From Chaetoderma sp. LZ-2023a (taxonomy: Eukaryota; Mollusca; Caudofoveata; Chaetodermatida; Chaetodermatidae): a stretch of DNA of 64,000 nt. The notes beneath the pieces are model-generated. The model ran no database searches and was not told the origin of the DNA. It worked only from the letters and a program-made list of their open reading frames with translations. Shown in pieces: positions 20,235-33,630 of the stretch; within the stretch, counting starts at the first letter, position 1; each line of letters begins with the position of its first letter. The position numbers and the translations under genes are program-made. Location of the stretch: contig CM067370.1 in assembly GCA_034401795.1 (NCBI GenBank), positions 53,282,880 through 53,346,879 on the forward strand, written 5' to 3'.

Positions 20235-23200
20235 TTAAGGTACGATCAGTGATAGTAACACTAATACTAAGAACAGGCCATAAATTGCTTCAGGAAATTA
20301 AAGCCAAAGTGAAGTGGCAATTCACAGTAGTGGGGCTTTAATAATTTCCTATCACAAAGAATAATTAAATACAAGTTTGCATTATTCACTGACAAGGTAG
20401 AAATGCAATTAATAAAGACCTGACCCTAGCATAGCTCAGTGTTTAACACCTACGGCTTAAGGACAGGTCATAAGATTAACTCCTAATGTAAGTGTGAATG
20501 AAATTCAATGGCTGCTATAATGTATGCTCTGTTGCTACGGAAGAAATGCGTTTGACAAAAGCTCTATTTCAGAACTTAATAACTTAAAATTAAATGGATG
20601 CCATTATGCTGGTAAACAGTAGTAAGTATGAATAGTTCCCAAGTATTATAACTGCCAAGACAATTATCCTATCATTTGTGTCTAATTAAACTTACAATGA
20701 TTCAATTAAATGATATAAGCCATGAAACAGTTGTAATGTCAATAGGTTCCCAAGTTATTAACGGCTAAGAGAACTGACTGTTAACTGATCATTATACTGT
20801 ATTAAGGTTACAATGATTCAATTAAATGATATAAGCCGTGAAACAGTTGTAATGTCAATAGGTTCCCAAGTTATTAACTGCTAAGGGAACTGAATGTTAA
20901 CTGATCATTTATACTGAATTAAGGTTACAAGTACAAAGCCACAGTTAAATGATAACTGGTCAAATGTCGACTTATATGAAATAGAAATTGGCAGACACCA
21001 ATTTTAATGAAAATTCGCTCTCGTCTGTAAAAAGAACTAGCAGGTTTATTTGGTTCTGGCGAAGCTATGTTTACAATTTCATGATTTTCTGGCTTTGAAA
21101 CAAGTTTTACACATTGTCAAGACAGTAAATCAGAAATTGTACAAGTATCGACAGTGGTTGCTAGGGCTAGCCGAGAGGAATGATATGTGATATGAAATAG
21201 CAACTATTACCACTATGAGATCTCAAACATGGAGTGCACTGGATTTACCTAATATCATGGTCACCTGGACAGACAATTTGGGGAATCGGGTATATAAATG
21301 GCTACAGACTCAAATGGGTAGTTTCAGAAATCCAGAAGTCTGAATAATATCAATTACTGGAGGACATGTCCTTAATTTTTAAGAAAAACAGGAACTCTAG
21401 AATTTAATCAAGTAAATGGTTAATTAGATAGTGGGAATATTATTAACTAACCTCTAAGACTTACACTATACACTTACATCAGCTCCTGTTCTTTAGAAGT
21501 AAGCCACAGTGGCTTATGAAGTCGTCAATTGGTTGGAATGCCGGTCCTCATTGCTGCCGGTTTCTAACCATAGACCAAAAATTATATAGTACAAGAGCAC
21601 TCGAATTAAGAATCATTACATGCTAAACAGCAAAATTAAAGATCCCTTGTGGAGCCCAAAGCTCAACACGGAATACTACACTACTCAAATCACAGCTACA
21701 TTATATCTCAATGTACACTTTATCTGAACAACGTACTCACGTATTAGTGACCTAAGTATTAAGCAAACTGACAGAAATTCGGACTAGCACAACAACTAAG
21801 AGACTACGCTGAGTTCAGCGCCCTACACCAGCTAGGGCAATTCAAGGTCGGACCCAGAGTCCAATTTTTACCTGGAATTTATACACAAAAAGTGTTGCAT
21901 GCACCACAAATTCAGACGCCCATGTAGAAAATCCTTGGCAAAAAGTGCTAATTTTTAACATAACAATAGGTAAATAGATTGTCACATTACCATATCAAAA
22001 GATTGCTGGTTTAAACATCACCATTGTGATGGCCCACCCGTTTAAACATTAACATAGCAATAGATTAGGCATTGGTACGGAGTGCAAATGCACCGGACTG
22101 TAATATGCTAATAGGGTTATGTATGTGGAAAATCTGACAACGCTAAATTGACAGGAATGCAGATTCTAATACATTGCAACATTTACAAAATGCATAATTT
22201 GTCACATCGCCCAAACAAAATGGCCATAATTTCCTCTATACATTGACTATCAAAAGAAACACGGGAACATGAAATATTGAAGAATAACTAAAAACTCTGT
22301 CGTGATTGGAATAGTGAATTAGCGTACATCTTATGTAAAGCAGAATACCGCGAGACCCGGCTCGTATTTTAACGACAGACCCGCTCATGCCCAAAATCCA
22401 AGATCACCAGCCCAGATGATTTCAAAAATCAATAAACAGAAAAAATGATCTTTAAATGTCAGACGCGCATACACTTTCAGCAACGTAATTCAGCAATCAA
22501 ATTCTTACAAACTACCGCTTACTTTACAGATTTGATGACCAAATTTCAATTCACTGTGAATTGGGCATGAACTCGTTAGGCCCGTATACTGCCACCGTGA
22601 CCGCGCGAGGAATTATTCAAGCGTAGAAGATTTAACCACACGCTCAATATGGCCAAATACCTCATGTTGCTGAATGATCATACAACAAATAAATGATGCC
22701 CATATGTTGCTAAATTATTACTAATAATTTATGAAATAATGGCAGCAACATCGTATCATCATTGAAACGGCAAAATGGCCTGCATTAACGCAAATAGAGT
22801 TGCTTCAAAATATGGCTTAAAGTTAAATAACTTTGAGCATGGCATAACGTTGAATGTACCTGATTAGCGCTATTATTATGATCTACAGTTCAGCGGAAAA
22901 TTTAGGCAAATTTATTCGATAATTATTCAATTCACAACAGCCAAAATGCACTCTTTAAATTTGTACAAGTGGCAATTATGCTAAAATATTTGAAACCATT
23001 AAGACTGGAAGCCGTTGCTGCCCTAAACATCAACGACTTTCAGCACCATTGATAGCACAATTGTCAACCAGATTAGAGAATTTCTAATAACAAATCCAGT
23101 CTTGTTTCACTATCCCCTCACAGCTCGCAAAACCCCGTTTTTAAGAGCGAAACATTATTCAAGACTGGATATTTAATGAACTAAGAATATAAGTATTTGA

Positions 23201-24635
23201 AACTATATACCTGAAAATGTGGTATCGGAATTTAGAATACATTTATCTCAAAGTTAACCAGCAACATTGGCGACCAGCGTTTAAACAAAGGCAGGTTAAT
23301 ATTGATGACTAAATGAACATAGAAAAAATTTGAAAAACTAGATCAGCAAACAGGTAAACACCCGTTCTAGCATGATTGAATGCTGGATCGGATCCACCAA
23401 TCAAATGATTGAGTGGGCACATCAATCACATGTCTCTAACCAGCTACTGACCTAACTAGTGTGGAACTGAATGGAAAACTTAAATAAAACCTTTCATAAA
23501 TATTGCACAATTCCATATACACTTTTTACAACACTCATTAAGTCATCATATTATTTAAATCAAACACAAGTGCATTATCCACAGTTTATCTACATCCTCC
23601 CTCATGATCCCTTGTGCCATTTCCACAGCACATCATACAAACATTGCTGTGAGGCACATTTGTACGATCGAATGGGAATTGTCTCATTCAATACATTCAT
23701 ATATTAGCGGTCTCACATTATTTTAGTATTAGTATTAAGCAAAACAAGGATAATGTGGTCATTAAACGCTGTTTTTGGCCCTCAACTAAAACATACTTTG
23801 TACAAAAGAGGGTATTTTAAATATAAACAACCACATTATCCAATATTACCATGTCTAACTCATACCAATACTAGAATGGATATTCACTCCATTTCACAAT
23901 AATGTGACAATATGAGTTCTCAAGATAATCATTCAAGCTCACAAAATCAACCATTAAACATGATACATAATTTTACCGGTAACGTTACCACATATTTTAA
24001 CACTACACAGGACATACATACACATAATAATTTTCGGACAAACATTCTACAACACAATTTCAAAAGACCAATGCATTTCAAGTCTCTGTTCAAAAGACCA
24101 TCAATGACGAACTACTAACTACTATTACCATACTAATAAAAGGGATTTGTGTAAGAAGTTACCAAATTGGTGGAGAAAATAACTCTTTTGCTTTCAGAAT
24201 GAGAACTTCCCTTCGCAAGACTGAAGCTACTTATTATGATAAGGATAAAAGTGAAGTAGAAAGTTGCATGCTCTCATCAGTTGAATGGACTTTTCAGTGC
24301 CTATCTCCGGGGTCCGCAACTTGTGTTTGCTATCCTTACATAATCTTACCAAATGGGAATTCCACCCCTCTATGTGTCAATAGTATAGGATTAACTAATA
24401 ATCTTTGAATAACTTAAGGGTAAAGCTCTCCTCCATTCATGCCGTTTCTAACTCATGATGGCCCATAAGACAATTCGGGATTCCTGATGAGGTCGACCCT
24501 ATTTTAGGGCAGACAGGACCTTACCTTAGAGAGAGGGTGGTAATGATATATGTCAAATCTTTATTTCTCTCACTATCGAATTTCGGTGCTCCGCACGCAA
24601 TGGCCAACCTACCTGCCGATTTATTGCACCACCCA
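20235..24635 (-). repeat. 3' LTR of gypsy copy B
   Basis: 20,235-23,530 is shown to be LTR by its match to copy A and, in part, to the 5' LTR. 23,530-24,635 is inferred to belong to it because a polypurine tract ends at 24,638 and a TG (TGGGTGG...) starts at 24,635 on the coding strand. Small open frames in this interval (23,471-24,408) show no known domain and I do not call them genes. If the inferred start is right, the LTR is over 4.4 kb here and about 4.6 kb in full, unusually long for Ty3/gypsy. Confidence 0.65.
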
Positions 24636-24637
24636 TG

Positions 24638-24650
24638 CCCCCCTTCCCAT
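24638..24650 (-). other. Candidate polypurine tract of copy B
   Basis: On the coding strand it reads ATGGGAAGGGGGG, 120 bases after the last pol-tail codon, and is followed by CATGGGTGG. Position and composition fit the plus-strand primer site that precedes a 3' LTR. No second full LTR exists in the window to confirm the boundary. Confidence 0.45.
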
Positions 24651-24770
24651 GAGGAAAGATAAAGCATGAATTTACAGAGAGGGATTGAAAGCATCTAACC
24701 ATGATATGGTTTACCTAACACATAGACGTCGTTCCTTCTGTGCACATCATGGGTCATCAAAATCAATAAA

Positions 24771-25649
24771 TTACTTCTTACTGGTGCCGGTATAATAAAG
24801 GTTAGTGTCCATCATTCTCAGTGATTGTCTGAATGGTGGTTGAAACATTCTATTGTGCATTTGCTGCATTTGGTTCTGTGGAACTCTATACATTTGATGT
24901 CCTCGACCTCTTCCTCGCACTCTACCTCGACCTCTGTATTGACCTCGACATCGAGATGGAAATCTTTGTAATTGCGAAGACTGTGGACTGGGTCGTTCTC
25001 CCAATGACATGGCTTGAGGCTGTGTTAAACATAAGGTACCAACTTCCAGAGACATCATTCTATATGGTGCTGAAACTCGAGCAGGAACATGTACTACATA
25101 TTCCACTTCTGAGTCTTCCTCATCATCACTGGAGTCTATTGCATCTGAATCGATACCCAAGTATTTTATAGTGACAGGACGCCAGTCCTTATGAAAATCA
25201 GGATCAATAGTACCCTGGGGTGCTTCTGGTGTGTGCTCCTCAGGGTCTGGCTGAATTGAATCTGTGACTGGCACCTCTAATGTACCAGGAAGGGAGCTGT
25301 CTAACTCTAATTCAGGGAATGACGAATTGGGTTGAATTGGGTCCACAGTGATTGTATCTGAAACTGGTTGAGGACCAAACATGAGATCACTTGATTTCCG
25401 GTCTATGTCAACAGCCAGCTCAAGATCACTTGGTACTACTGAATTACCAAGCTCAAATGTGGATTCAAAGGGAATTTCAGTCCCTGATGAAAGGATTGAC
25501 TCCACTATGGTAGGCAAATCTGGTACATTAGCTTGAACAGGTAAAGGTGTCAAACTGGGCAAAGAATTATTAAGAACGATATCTCCTGTTCCATCATCTG
25601 AAAAATCAGTCTGACATGAGACATCATTTGGAAGAGAATGACGAATTTC
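24771..25649 (-). CDS. Gypsy pol C-terminal extension (acidic, then RG-rich)
   Basis: This lies in the same frame as the integrase ORF and is separated from it only by the amber codon at 25,652-25,650. The frame stays open from 25,649 to 24,771. The first Met is at 25,562, giving 263 residues. The first two thirds are acidic (DSSDDEEDSEVEYVV). Then come an RG-rich basic patch (RCRGQYRGRGRVRGRGRGHQ) and a Gln/Met-rich end. It could be a read-through tail of pol or an extra small protein. The RG patch suggests RNA binding, but that is an inference. I do not recognise it as an envelope protein, as it has no signal peptide or membrane segment. Confidence 0.5.
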   Translation of the reverse strand, partial: EIRHSLPNDVSCQTDFSDDGTGDIVLNNSLPSLTPLPVQANVPDLPTIVESILSSGTEIPFESTFELGNSVVPSDLELAVDIDRKSSDLMFGPQPVSDTITVDPIQPNSSFPELELDSSLPGTLEVPVTDSIQPDPEEHTPEAPQGTIDPDFHKDWRPVTIKYLGIDSDAIDSSDDEEDSEVEYVVHVPARVSAPYRMMSLEVGTLCLTQPQAMSLGERPSPQSSQLQRFPSRCRGQYRGRGRVRGRGRGHQMYRVPQNQMQQMHNRMFQPPFRQSLRMMDTNLYYTGTSKK

Positions 25650-28333
25650 CTAATGAGGTTCTTCACCAACACATAATTTGAGGCGATCAAAGTGCAACAC
25701 ATGGGTTTTGCTTTTCTGATCAGTCAGTTCATAGGTCACGTCTGACTTACGACTTAGGACTGTCCAAGGCCCTTTCCACTGATAACTCAGTTTTGGAGTG
25801 AGGCCTTGGTGTCTCTGACTGTCCTTAACCCACACTTTATCACCACAAATATATGGCATTCCATATACTGCACGATCATGCCATGATTTCTGCCTTTTAA
25901 GACTAATTTTTAGCTCTTCTCTAATTAGGTCATGAGCTTCTTCCATGCGCTGACGTAAAAGTTCAACATACTGGGATGGACTGGTCTTTTCACCAGGAAC
26001 ATGAGGCATTGTAACGTCCAATGGCAAGGCTAACTCACGTCCAAACATGGCGTATGCTGGAGTGTAGCTAGCACTCGAGTGTACAGAAGTTCGATATGCA
26101 TGAAGGACATAAGGTAAATGTAGATCCCAATCCTTTTGATTAGAGTTTACCTCTTTTGTCAACATAGCAGCCATTGTCCGATTAAAGCGCTCAACCATTC
26201 CAGCACCTTGGGGATGAAATGGTGTTGTTCGAGTTTTCTTAATTTTAAGAAGTTTGCACATTTCTTGGAAAAGGCAACTCTCAACATTTCTACCCTGGTC
26301 AGTATGCAGAGCTACAGGCATTCCAAAGTGGCAAAACACCTGCTCTACTAATACTGTTGCAACTGTTGACGCTTCCTGATCAGGAAGGGCAAATGCTTCG
26401 ACCCACTTCGTGAAGTAATCTTGGAGGACAATTATATACTTGTTCCCCCTGTCACTAGCTGGAAGTGGGCCAAAGATGTCAACAGCTACCCTTTCGAAGG
26501 GTCCACCCACAATTTTGTTTTCAGGGCCACAGCCTGGGTTCTAGGACCAGTCGTCCTACATTGGCATGGTTCACACTTGGCAATCCAGATTTTTACATCA
26601 GCTGTAACACCTAGCCAATGAAATATAGATGTAATTCTCTTTCGTGTACGTTCTACAGCCAGGTGACCACAGTTATCATGTAGTTGTTCTAAAACCTGAA
26701 CTCTCAAACTCTTAGGACCTAACATTTGATCATTCTTGTATAGTATCCCATTTACTAACTGTAATTCATTAAACCGTTGGTAGTAATATTTTGCATCAGG
26801 AGGATGTGGACTAACATCTTCTTTGACAGGACGATATCCAGACTTTACCCACTCATAGACTTTTGAAAGGATGGGGTCAGATTGTTGAGCCAAGATAACA
26901 GCCCTTCTGCTCCAGTTTTCACCTTTTAAGGGTTGAAATTCTGGAAATTGGTTATGGATTATGGCAACCTGACCATCCCCCCCCCCCATTTCAGTAACCT
27001 CTACTCTTGCTTTTCGACTGAGAGCGTCTGCATTGCCATAGGCACGTCCTGGTCTAAGCTCCACAGTAAATTGAAAGGTTTGAAGAGCCTCTTGCCAATG
27101 GGCAATTTGGCCCTCGGGGTCATTTTTGTCTTTCAACCACTTCAAGGATGCATGATCAGTTGAATAAAGTGGCGCCTATACAGAAAATGCTTGTAGTACT
27201 TTGTGAAGTACACTGCTGCTAGTAACTCTTTCCTTGTGGTGGCATAATTTCGTTCGGTCTTGTCCAAGGATCGAGATCCATAGCATATAACCCTTTCCTC
27301 CCCATCCTGAATTTGAGACAGTACTGCACCAATTCCAAAGTCGGAAGCATCCGTATCTAAAATAAAAGGCAGGGCTGGGTCAGGATATGCTAGAATAGGT
27401 ACCTTGGTCAATTTATGCTTAAGGGTACTGAAGGCTTCCTCGCAGTCAGGTGTCCACTCAAATGGGTGATCTTTTTCTGTGAGCCTGTACAAGGGCTTGG
27501 CCAGTTCAGAAAAATGGTCAATAAACCGTCTGTAATATTGGCAGAGACCTAAATAGCTTCTGGTTTCAGTCACAGATTGAGGTGTTGGCCAATCAGCAAC
27601 ACTTTTAATTTTTCCCGGATCAGTTGATACCCCCTTTTCAGATATTACATAACCCAAGAATTCGACCCCCCTACGGAATAGTTTGCACTTCTTTGGCGTC
27701 AGTTTTAAATTCGCCTCTTTTAGACATTGTAGAACCATTTGAAGATGTTTAAGTGCCTCCTCAAAAGTGGCTCCATAGACTACAACATCATCAATATAAC
27801 AGAGGCAAATTTCCATTGAAGTTGGACTAAAACTTATTCCATAAGACGTTCGAATGTACTAGGAGCAGTGCATAAGCCAAATGACATTTTTCTGAACTGG
27901 AAAAGGCCATCCCTACAAATGAATGCAGTCTTCTCACAGTCCTGTTCATCCATAGCGACCTGCCAGTATCCACTGGCCAAATCCAGTGTGCTATACAACG
28001 CCGTACCAGATAGTCTATCTAGGACTTGATCGATACGAGGTAAGGGGTAAGCATCCTTGACAGTTAAGTCATTAAGACGACGGTAGTCAATACAGAAATG
28101 TAGACTGCCATCCTTCTTAGTAACCAGAGCAATTGGACTGGCCCATGGAGAGGCTGAGGGTTCTATTACACCAGTTCTTAACATGTCTTCCACCTGTTTC
28201 TTACTTTCTTCTTCTTTGTGAATAGGCAACCTTCTAACAGGCTGCCTAACAGGATGGTGCCACTGTGTGTCAATCCGATGCTTGACTTGAGTAGTAGTAC
28301 CCAAGTCTAGATCTCCAGAGGAAAAGGTAGTGG
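25650..28333 (-). pseudogene. Ty3/gypsy pol: RT, RNase H, integrase
   Basis: It starts at FSSGDLDLGTTTQVKHRID, the usual run-in to gypsy RT. It then has VTKKDGSLHFCIDYRRLN, the catalytic CYIDDVVVYG (near 27,798), RNase H motif LDTDASDFGIGAVLS, the integrase zinc region HDNCGH...CEPC, and the catalytic triad in AVDIFGPLP, HTDQGRN and GAGMVERFNR. A GPW-type module ends it at LHFDRLKLCVGEEPH. The reading frame changes at about 27,817-27,833, about 27,142-27,160 and about 26,490-26,510, and an amber codon stands at 25,652-25,650. These breaks make the copy defective. Protease is absent. Confidence 0.9.
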
Positions 28334-28404
28334 TATAGCACACTGGATTTGGCCAGTGGATACTGGCAGGTCGCTATGGATGAACAGGACCGTGAGAGGA
28401 CTGC
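28334..28404 (+). repeat. 71-bp inverted copy of an RT segment at the gag/pol junction
   Basis: 28,334-28,404 is the reverse complement of 27,924-27,994 with about three mismatches. The source encodes LDLASGYWQVAMDEQD in RT. In its new place it sits exactly between the end of gag and the first RT codons, in antisense orientation. It marks the breakpoint of a large deletion. Template switching during reverse transcription would explain it. Confidence 0.85.
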
Positions 28405-29193
28405 ATGTTTGTAGCGAGTTTTGGTGGTGGTTCAGAGTTTGAATCTGGTGTCGATTTAATTGAGAAAAACTGGGTGGTGGTCGCATAGCCGATATTTGAG
28501 AAGCATTCCTTGGTTCTACATTCTCTGAATGCAGATTCAAAGACTGCTTCTCTCGCGTAAATGCGGTTTGAAGGTGCGGTACGCAGTACAGGGCAATCCT
28601 GTAAATGAAAACGAAAATTCGTATTTAAGCCCGGAATTGGCTTCGGAACCGTATTTTCCATGCGACTATCACACAGTTGGTTAATTAACTCATCCACATG
28701 TTCCCTCATCTTGTATAACTCACTCATGCTCACTACAGGAGACTGGGGAGAGGAACCACCAGGAGGCTCTGGATAACCAGAAGACTCACAGTGGTTTGGC
28801 ACCACAGTGTCCATAAAAGAGAGGGTCGGCTGATGTCCTGAAGCAACCTGAGAAAGAGTGTCAACCAAAGGGGTAGACACATTTCCACAAGGAAAAATAG
28901 CTCCACTAGTGTGACTATCTTGGAAACCTTCCAAAGAAATAATATTTGAATTTGCATCTTCTTCATTAGTACTCCAGACGTCATTGCTGTAATCAGTGTC
29001 ATACCCATCTTCAAAGTGATCCTTAGCGTATATAGTGACTCCATCTTGAAAGGTCACATGTGATTCTGAGATGCTGTGTTGAGGTCGCATCTCAAATCCT
29101 AATGGGGTGTGTGTACTACGATACGCAAATGCATCATCACTAAGGTGCTCTAATGCACTGGGGACAGGTGTTTGTCAGCGAATATTCCGCCAT
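28374..29193 (-). pseudogene. Gypsy gag-like ORF, copy B
   Basis: It corresponds to gag of copy A. The original ATG is at 29,193 (CAAAATGGCGG), but an extra C near 29,165 breaks the frame, so the long open frame begins at the Met at 29,090 (MRPQHSISESHVTF) and runs 238 residues. It continues further than copy A, with HLQDCPVLRTAPSNRIYAREA, and ends in sequence contributed by the inverted RT fragment. No zinc knuckle or capsid motif is present because the rest of gag is deleted. Confidence 0.6.
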
Positions 29194-30013
29194 TTTGGAT
29201 CTACTCTACAATGTCTATTTTAGAATGCCTATGTGTGATAACTTATGTGGCCTAAGACAGGATCTTGCCTATTAACAAATGCCAATTCTAGACTGTATGG
29301 AATACAAGATTCTATCTTAAAGTCAGATAATTAATCATTAAGTTATTTTACCTTGGATTACCACAGTTGTATTATGGATCCTAGGAATCCAAACAGTGTA
29401 GAAAAAACTACTATTTAACGAGTTGCTAACTCGTTAATGATCTGAACTTAAGGTACGATCAGTGATAGTAACACTGTAATATTAAGAACAGGCCATAAAT
29501 TGCTTCAGGAAATTAAAGCCAAAGTGAAGTGGCAATTCACAGTAGTGGGAGCTTAATAATTTCCTTTCACAAAGAATAATTAAATACAAGTTTGGATTAT
29601 TCACTGACAAGGTAGGTAATGCAATTAATAAAGACCTGACCCTAGCATAGCTCAGTGTTTAACACCTACGGCTTAAGGACAGGTCATAAGATTAACTCCT
29701 AATGTAAGTGTGAATGAAATTGAATAGCTGCTATAATGTATGCTCTGTTGCTACGGAAGAAATGCGTTTGACAAAAACTCTATTTCAGAACTTAATAGCT
29801 TAAAATTAAATGGATGCCATTATGCTGGTAAACAGTAGTAAGTATGAATAGTTCCCAAGTATTATAACTGCTAAGACAATTATCCAATCATTTGTGTCTA
29901 ATTAAACTTACAATGATTCAATTAAATGATATAAGCCGTGAAACAGTTGTAATGTCAATAGGTTCCAAAGTTATTATTGGCTAAGGGAACTGACTGTTAA
30001 CTGATCATTTATA
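29194..30013 (-). repeat. 5' LTR remnant and leader of gypsy copy B
   Basis: 30,013-29,440 matches 20,935-20,235 in the same orientation, which pairs the two LTRs of this element. 29,440-29,194 matches copy A at 18,325-18,565 and contains the LTR end and leader. The outer (upstream) LTR part is missing at 30,013, where TATGTATG repeats start. Confidence 0.8.
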
Positions 30014-30055
30014 CTGAATTAAGTATGTATGTATGTATGTATGTATGTATATATA

Positions 30056-32020
<1,965 letters not shown>

Positions 32021-32037
32021 ATTGCTTGTATATATTG

Positions 32038-32245
32038 CTTGTGTGCGCATGTGTACGTGCGTGGATGCCTGTGCGCATGCGTGCGTGCTCGTGTGTGTGC
32101 GTGCGCGCGTGCGTGAGCGAGTGAGTGAGTGTATACATGCATGCGTGTGTTGTACACATGTGTGTACGTGCGTATGTGTGTGTGTGTGTGTGCGCGTGCG
32201 TGCGTGGATACCTGCGTGCCTGAGTGCGTGCGTGCGTGTGTAAGT
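32038..32245. repeat. GT/GC-rich simple repeat
   Basis: Low-complexity GTGCGTGC, GTGTGTGT and GTGAGTGA sequence. Open frames across it (HTHTHTHARTH) are artefacts. Confidence 0.85.
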
Positions 32246-32429
32246 GTGTAACAAAAGACGAATAACTATGGATGCATACCAGGGGAGGGGGGGGGAGAGG
32301 GGTTAATACTGGGGCGTAATTTGTCATACAATAATCTGGACGGTCGACCTAAAATTCTAAAAACAAATGACAGCCATGGTAGAAGAAGTAACTCTTGGGC
32401 TGCTGAGTGTCTGAGTTTCCATTACCCAG

Positions 32430-33000
32430 ATTTATATCCAACATGGACGCTATTGCTTGTTTTGCTAAGCATGGTGATGAAAGCTGTTGCCATTAACAAC
32501 AGCTACGTTAACTTGGTTATCAAAGCATGCAATGTTATATACAACATGGACGTCATTGCTTGTTTTGGTAAACATGGTGATGAAAGCGGTTGCGATCAAC
32601 AGCAGTGACATCAACTTGGTTATCAAAGCAGCCAATGGTTCCACTTAAGAAAGAACATAGATCTAAGGTGTCTACCAGCAGAAAAAGGGTTGTAAACAAA
32701 GACCATTATAAATAAATCATAAATACAATGCGCGGGTCAAACTACACATCTATGTTTTTGTCATCTATTCTTCCGTCTATTCCATCATACGTCAGCCATT
32801 CGCCTGTTTATACATTCGTTCTCATTCACTCGTTCACATCCATACATTCGTTCATCCATTCATCCTGTCATCCAGTCACCCATTCATTCAATAGTCATTC
32901 GCCTGTTTATACATTCGTTCTCATTCACTCGTTCACATCCATACATTCGTTCATGCATTCATCGTGTCATCCAGTCACCCATTCACTCAATAGTCATTCA
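32430..33000. repeat. Two small tandem duplications (102 bp and 99 bp)
   Basis: A unit containing AACATGGACG.TATTGCTTG occurs at 32,439 and 32,541 (period 102). A unit starting CATTCGCCTGTTTATACATT occurs at 32,797 and 32,896 (period 99). Between and around them the sequence is anonymous. The ORF-like frame 32,728-33,030 is a translation of the second duplication (HSFTSIHSF). Confidence 0.8.
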
Positions 33001-33282
33001 TTCATAATTATGAGCTATCAAAAGTTCTAACAAGGCTATTACTATGTATAATTATATAGTTCGGCATATAGGGCCTACCGTGTAGCCTACAAATATAATG
33101 CTTAAATTCTAGGTATATAGAATGGTTAAACTGACCTGTAGTCTATGTAAAAATATCCAACTTGTGTCTGTCAAAAATGTGTCTTTTCAGTGCGAATAGT
33201 CACAGTGACAATGATAACTTTGTTATTTGTGCGCTTGGTTAGTAAGTGAATAAGCCTCAGTACCGAAATTCCAAGCCACGGC

Positions 33283-33630
33283 GCTAAGAACTCAAAGTTA
33301 TCCGTGGTCAATAAATGAACATATACATAATACAATTTAATAGGTTAAAGAACAAAGGAAGCGCAGTCTGCTGAAATAAAATGTATGTATGTATGTATGT
33401 ATGTATGTATGTATGTATGTATGCATTTATATAGCGCCAATTCCAGAATTAACTGGCCAAAGGCGCTTTACAAAAGTTAAAGCTAATTTAAAATAGTGAA
33501 ATATGCTTTTTGGAACAAATGGTGGTAAAATAACAGGTTAAAAGCATAGACATGTATTGATACAACCCTACCCAGTATTTTCTAACATATGATTAAAACC
33601 AATATATACAACACTACCTGTTACACGCTC
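33283..33630. repeat. Dispersed repeat X, copy 1 (carries an insertion)
   Basis: It matches 38,336-38,535 on both sides of a 143-bp interruption: GCTAAGAACT.AAAGTTATCCG, CAAAGGAAG.GCAGT.TGCTG, then AACAGGT.AAA..ATAGACATG and TATTTTCTAACATATGAT. I cannot name the family. The second copy lacks the interruption. Confidence 0.8.
33383..33525 (-). mobile_element. Short retroposon insertion (LINE/SINE 3' end)
   Basis: 143 bp flanked by TAAAAT on both sides (33,377-33,382 and 33,526-33,531). The uninterrupted site at about 38,436 has one TAAAAT. On the minus strand it ends with a hairpin, AAAGCGCC...GGCGCTATATAAATGC, followed by (ATAC)n. A stem-loop plus a microsatellite tail is the usual 3' end of L2/CR1-like LINEs and their SINE partners. 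No coding sequence is present. Confidence 0.75.

Larger units (their letters stand above)
20235..30013 (-). mobile_element. Ty3/gypsy retrotransposon, copy B (rearranged)
   Basis: Coding-strand order: a partial 5' LTR (30,013 downward), gag N-terminus, an abrupt junction into the start of RT, RT, RNase H, integrase, a basic C-terminal tail, a polypurine-like tract, and a long 3' LTR cut at 20,235 by a Tc1 fragment. The capsid, nucleocapsid and protease regions are missing. Several frameshifts in pol make it non-functional. The 5' LTR is cut at 30,013, where a short TATG repeat and a complete Tc1 follow. Confidence 0.88.

Noticed and set aside
23471..24408. Small ORFs in the gypsy 3' LTR as accessory or envelope genes
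   Set aside because: No signal peptide, membrane segment or known motif. They are short and lie within inferred LTR.
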